Source: Clostridiales bacterium Firm_14 | Lineage (GTDB): Bacteria; Bacillota; Clostridia; Saccharofermentanales; Saccharofermentanaceae | DNA: 64,000 nucleotides | NCBI GenBank assembly: GCA_001604135.1 | Contig: LVAT01000008.1 | Coordinates: 62,001-126,000 of the forward strand | Direction: 5' to 3' | Part shown: positions 61,556 to 64,000 of the stretch, piece after piece | Layout of the letters: every line of letters begins with the position of its first letter | Position numbering within the stretch: the stretch's first letter is position 1 | Translations under genes and position numbers: made by a program | The notes under the pieces: generated by a model | What the model was told of the DNA's origin: nothing | What the model saw: only the letters and a program-made list of their open reading frames with translations | The model's database searches: none

Positions 61556-63604
61556 GTGTCAGATAAGAAAGAGAAAAACACAAGGCCGATAGGCGGAGGA
61601 TTATTCTTCTACGTTATCATGATAGTTGTGCTCATCGCATTTTCGACTATCGTATTCGGCGGCAATTACGGACAGAAGGAACAGAAGACCCTGTCTGACG
61701 TTATGTCCATCATTGAAGATGAAGACAATGAAGTAAGCCTGGTTGAGATCAAGGGAACGACGGTAATCGTTACATATAAGGACGGACAGGGAATAAACCA
61801 GCAGGTATCACAGGACGTTCCTTATGAGTTCGTTGACGATCTCGTATTAAAGCTTGATACAGCCAAGTCTCAGGGCAAGATCGAGAATTATAACTACACA
61901 GAACCTTTTGACTGGTCGCTGATCGTCAACGTTGTTCTCTTCGCAGTATCCCTGATCGTTGTGGTTGTACTCTTCATGAGCATTACAAGACAGAGCAGGG
62001 ACGGCAACAGCGTATTCAGCTTCGGCAACAACCGCGCGAGAATATCCGACCCCAACAAGGATAAGGTTAAGTTCTCCGACGTTGCCGGTTCTGTTGAAGA
62101 GAAGGAAGAACTCCAGGAGATCGTTGATTTCTTGAAGAATCCTAAGAAGTATCAGCAGCTCGGAGCAAAGATCCCTAAGGGTGTTCTCCTTTACGGTGCA
62201 CCGGGTACAGGTAAGACATTGCTTGCAAGAGCCGTAGCAGGTGAGGCAGGCGTTAAGTTCTTCTATATCTCAGGTTCCGACTTCGTCGAAATGCTCGTCG
62301 GTGTCGGTGCTTCACGTGTAAGATCACTCTTCGCCGATGCCAAGAAGGAAGCTCCTTCGGTAGTATTCATCGACGAGATCGATGCTGTCGGCCGTAAGAG
62401 AGGTGCAGGCCTCGGAGGCGGACAGGATGAGCGTGAGCAGACATTGAACCAGATCCTTGTTGAGATGGACGGCTTCGATGTTAACTCCAACGTAATCGTC
62501 ATGGCAGCTACGAACCGTGTAGACGTTCTTGACCCCGCACTTCTCCGTCCGGGCCGTTTTGACAGACGTATCATGGTCAACATGCCTGACGCTGATGAGC
62601 GTGAAGCTATCCTTAAGATCCATGCAAGAAAGAAGCCCCTCGCAAAGGACGTTGATCTCCACGAGGTTGCTCTTTCAACTGTAGGATTTACGGGAGCTGA
62701 CTTGGAGAACCTTCTTAACGAAGCAGCTCTCATGACAGCACGTCATAATAAAAAAGAGATCACAATGCAGGAGATCACTGATGCTACTTTCAGAGTTCAG
62801 ATGGGTCCCCAGAAGAATTCCAAGAAGCTCAGCGACAAGGTTAAGCGCCTTACTGCTTACCACGAAGCAGGTCACGCAGTCGTTCTCCGTGCTACATCAG
62901 AGTTCGAGAAGGTTGACCGTGTAACGATCATTCCTGCAGGCAGAGCAGGCGGTTTTACTGCTTATAAGCCAATCGAAGATACTGACTTCTACACAGAGAA
63001 GATGCTCCTCGATACCATCAAGATGTCTTTGGGCGGCCGTGCCGCAGAAGAAGTATTCCTTGGCGAAGTATCCACAGGTGCTTCATCTGACCTGCAGCAG
63101 TGCAACAACATCGCGAAGAACATGATCAAGCGTTACGGTCTTTCCAAGAAGTTCCGCAACATGGTATTCGGCGATGAGAATGAGGAAGTCTTCTTAGGCT
63201 ACTCAATGGGTCAGGTCCAGAGCTATTCTGACCAGACTGCAGCTGCAATCGACGAAGAGATCAAGTACATCATCGATACATGCTATGCAGAAACAAAGAG
63301 GATCCTTATTGAGAAGAGCAACGTTGTTCAGGGTCTTGCTACAAGACTTATAGATAAGCTCACAGTAGACGGTCCTGACTTCGAGAAGATCTACGTAGCT
63401 AACGGCGATCTCGCAGCTGTCTATCCTCAGGATTATTCAGGCATCGACACAACACCTGCACCTGTTGCTCCTGTTGTCGAAACTGTAACTGAACCTGAAC
63501 CTGCTGATCCTGTCCAGCCTTCTTATGCTGATACAAGCATCAAGGATAAGCCGACAGTCGATCACAGCAGTGAAAACGAGATCGATCCCGGCCCGACCGA
63601 CTGA
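61556..63604 (+). CDS. ftsH: ATP-dependent zinc metalloprotease FtsH
   Basis: This 682-residue protein starts at GTG 61556. It has two membrane segments (about 15-35 and 121-145), the AAA Walker A GAPGTGKT (214-221), Walker [12 protein letters not shown] and the second-region-of-homology RPGRFDRRI. The zinc site HEAGH (436-440) is present, with a third ligand in the SSDLQQ block. The C-terminus has a long Pro/Glu/Asp-rich tail. It degrades membrane and regulatory proteins. A terminator follows. Confidence 0.97.
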   Translation: MSDKKEKNTRPIGGGLFFYVIMIVVLIAFSTIVFGGNYGQKEQKTLSDVMSIIEDEDNEVSLVEIKGTTVIVTYKDGQGINQQVSQDVPYEFVDDLVLKLDTAKSQGKIENYNYTEPFDWSLIVNVVLFAVSLIVVVVLFMSITRQSRDGNSVFSFGNNRARISDPNKDKVKFSDVAGSVEEKEELQEIVDFLKNPKKYQQLGAKIPKGVLLYGAPGTGKTLLARAVAGEAGVKFFYISGSDFVEMLVGVGASRVRSLFADAKKEAPSVVFIDEIDAVGRKRGAGLGGGQDEREQTLNQILVEMDGFDVNSNVIVMAATNRVDVLDPALLRPGRFDRRIMVNMPDADEREAILKIHARKKPLAKDVDLHEVALSTVGFTGADLENLLNEAALMTARHNKKEITMQEITDATFRVQMGPQKNSKKLSDKVKRLTAYHEAGHAVVLRATSEFEKVDRVTIIPAGRAGGFTAYKPIEDTDFYTEKMLLDTIKMSLGGRAAEEVFLGEVSTGASSDLQQCNNIAKNMIKRYGLSKKFRNMVFGDENEEVFLGYSMGQVQSYSDQTAAAIDEEIKYIIDTCYAETKRILIEKSNVVQGLATRLIDKLTVDGPDFEKIYVANGDLAAVYPQDYSGIDTTPAPVAPVVETVTEPEPADPVQPSYADTSIKDKPTVDHSSENEIDPGPTD

Positions 63605-63627
63605 TCGCTTAATCAAAACACAAAAGC

Positions 63628-63658
63628 AAGAGGTTGTCCATAAGGGCAACCTCTTTTA
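63628..63658 (+). terminator. Intrinsic terminator after ftsH
   Basis: AAGAGGTTG (63628-63636) pairs with CAACCTCTT (63647-63655) followed by TTAAA; a 10-base loop. Confidence 0.85.
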
Positions 63659-63799
63659 AATATTTTTAGCACTTGAAAAAATATAATCGAACAATACTTA
63701 TTAAGTTGTTTTTACTCATGTTATACTAAAGATGTTTAAAAACCGGCTTTGATTGATTTTTCTATAAAAACTTTTTTGCTTAACAGAGGAGACAAATTT

Positions 63800-64000
63800 A
63801 TGACCAGGACCGTATCGAGGATTGCGGCAGTTTTACTGTCGCTAGTAATTGTTTTTGCTTTATTTCCGGGTTTGAAGATTAATGCTGCAGAAATAGTAGA
63901 TCAAGGTGTATGTGGTGACAATGGCAGCAACGTAACTTGGACATTAGATAATCAGGGCACGTTGACTATATCCGGCACAGGAGCTGTGAGAGACTACACA
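63800..64000 (+). CDS. Secreted repeat surface protein (5' part only)
   Basis: The ATG at 63800 has AGAGGAGA upstream. The 67 residues visible begin with a signal peptide cleaved near INAAE (about 31), followed by CGDNGSNVTWTLDNQGTLTISGTGAVRDYT. This is the leading repeat of many clostridial BspA-like/LRR_5 surface proteins with SGTG units. The gene continues past the right edge. It is transcribed after the ftsH terminator. Confidence 0.75.
   Translation, partial: MTRTVSRIAAVLLSLVIVFALFPGLKINAAEIVDQGVCGDNGSNVTWTLDNQGTLTISGTGAVRDYT

Noticed and set aside
1-64000. tRNA or rRNA genes, CRISPR arrays, insertion sequences, phage genes
   Set aside because: Gaps between genes are short and show no cloverleaf, repeat-spacer array or transposase; none found.

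Overview
The window looks like a chromosomal segment of an anaerobic Gram-positive bacterium of the Bacillota, most likely class Clostridia. The evidence is moderate G+C, AGGAGG-type ribosome binding sites, frequent GTG and TTG starts, many lipoproteins with lipoboxes, and the blocks rpsF-ssb-rpsR / rplI-dnaB and tilS-hpt-ftsH. No genus can be named from sequence alone. No tRNA, rRNA, CRISPR array, insertion sequence or phage gene was found. REGION 1 (1-11250) is an accessory zone of surface and lipoprotein genes: a leucine-rich-repeat lipoprotein cut by the window edge, an NrtR-like Nudix regulator with twin operators, a transglutaminase-like lipoprotein coupled to a repeat-bearing polysaccharide deacetylase, several unrecognised lipoproteins, a Nudix hydrolase, a DUF4261 protein and a LicD-family protein. 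REGION 2 (11328-22726) is one long collinear surface-polysaccharide operon. Three genes give a complete UDP-N-acetyl-L-fucosamine pathway (CapE, CapG and CapF types). With them are a NeuD-like acetyltransferase, three glycosyltransferases, a second LicD, a Wzx-type flippase, a GNAT acetyltransferase and an unrecognised P-loop protein. No priming transferase, Wzy polymerase or chain-length regulator is present. REGION 3 (22801-28719) has a structured leader, a propeller-sensor HD-GYP protein (c-di-GMP hydrolysis) and a protein joining a degenerate KaiC-like domain to a PEP-synthase-type ATP-grasp domain. REGION 4 (28805-43786) holds small housekeeping and accessory genes: a VWA lipoprotein, a broken lipoprotein, a zinc-ribbon protein, TfoX-N, GNAT, a methyltransferase, a degenerate GGDEF-like protein, a histidine phosphatase, an XRE/DUF2975 pair, an acyltransferase, and a TetR operon with two flavodoxin-like proteins under an almost ideal promoter with built-in operators. 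REGION 5 (43905-52775) has a MoxR/DUF58/DUF4129-like operon, a PrsW-type protease with zinc ribbons, a second HD-GYP protein with a large unassigned C-terminus, and a queuosine-precursor transporter/QueF pair behind a terminator-bearing leader. REGION 6 (52953-64000) is core: prfA, a Sua5 protein fused to a degenerate low-molecular-weight-phosphatase (YwlE-like) domain, rpsF-ssb-rpsR, rplI-dnaB, tilS-hpt-ftsH, and the start of a secreted repeat protein. The strongest unusual signals are the Sua5/pseudophosphatase fusion, two repressor genes that share the same promoter layout (one palindrome in the -35/-10 spacer and a second 24-25 bp away over the start point), the degenerate GGDEF-like protein, the ATP-grasp/KaiC fusion beside an HD-GYP sensor, and candidate RNA switches upstream of the HD-GYP gene and the queuosine genes.
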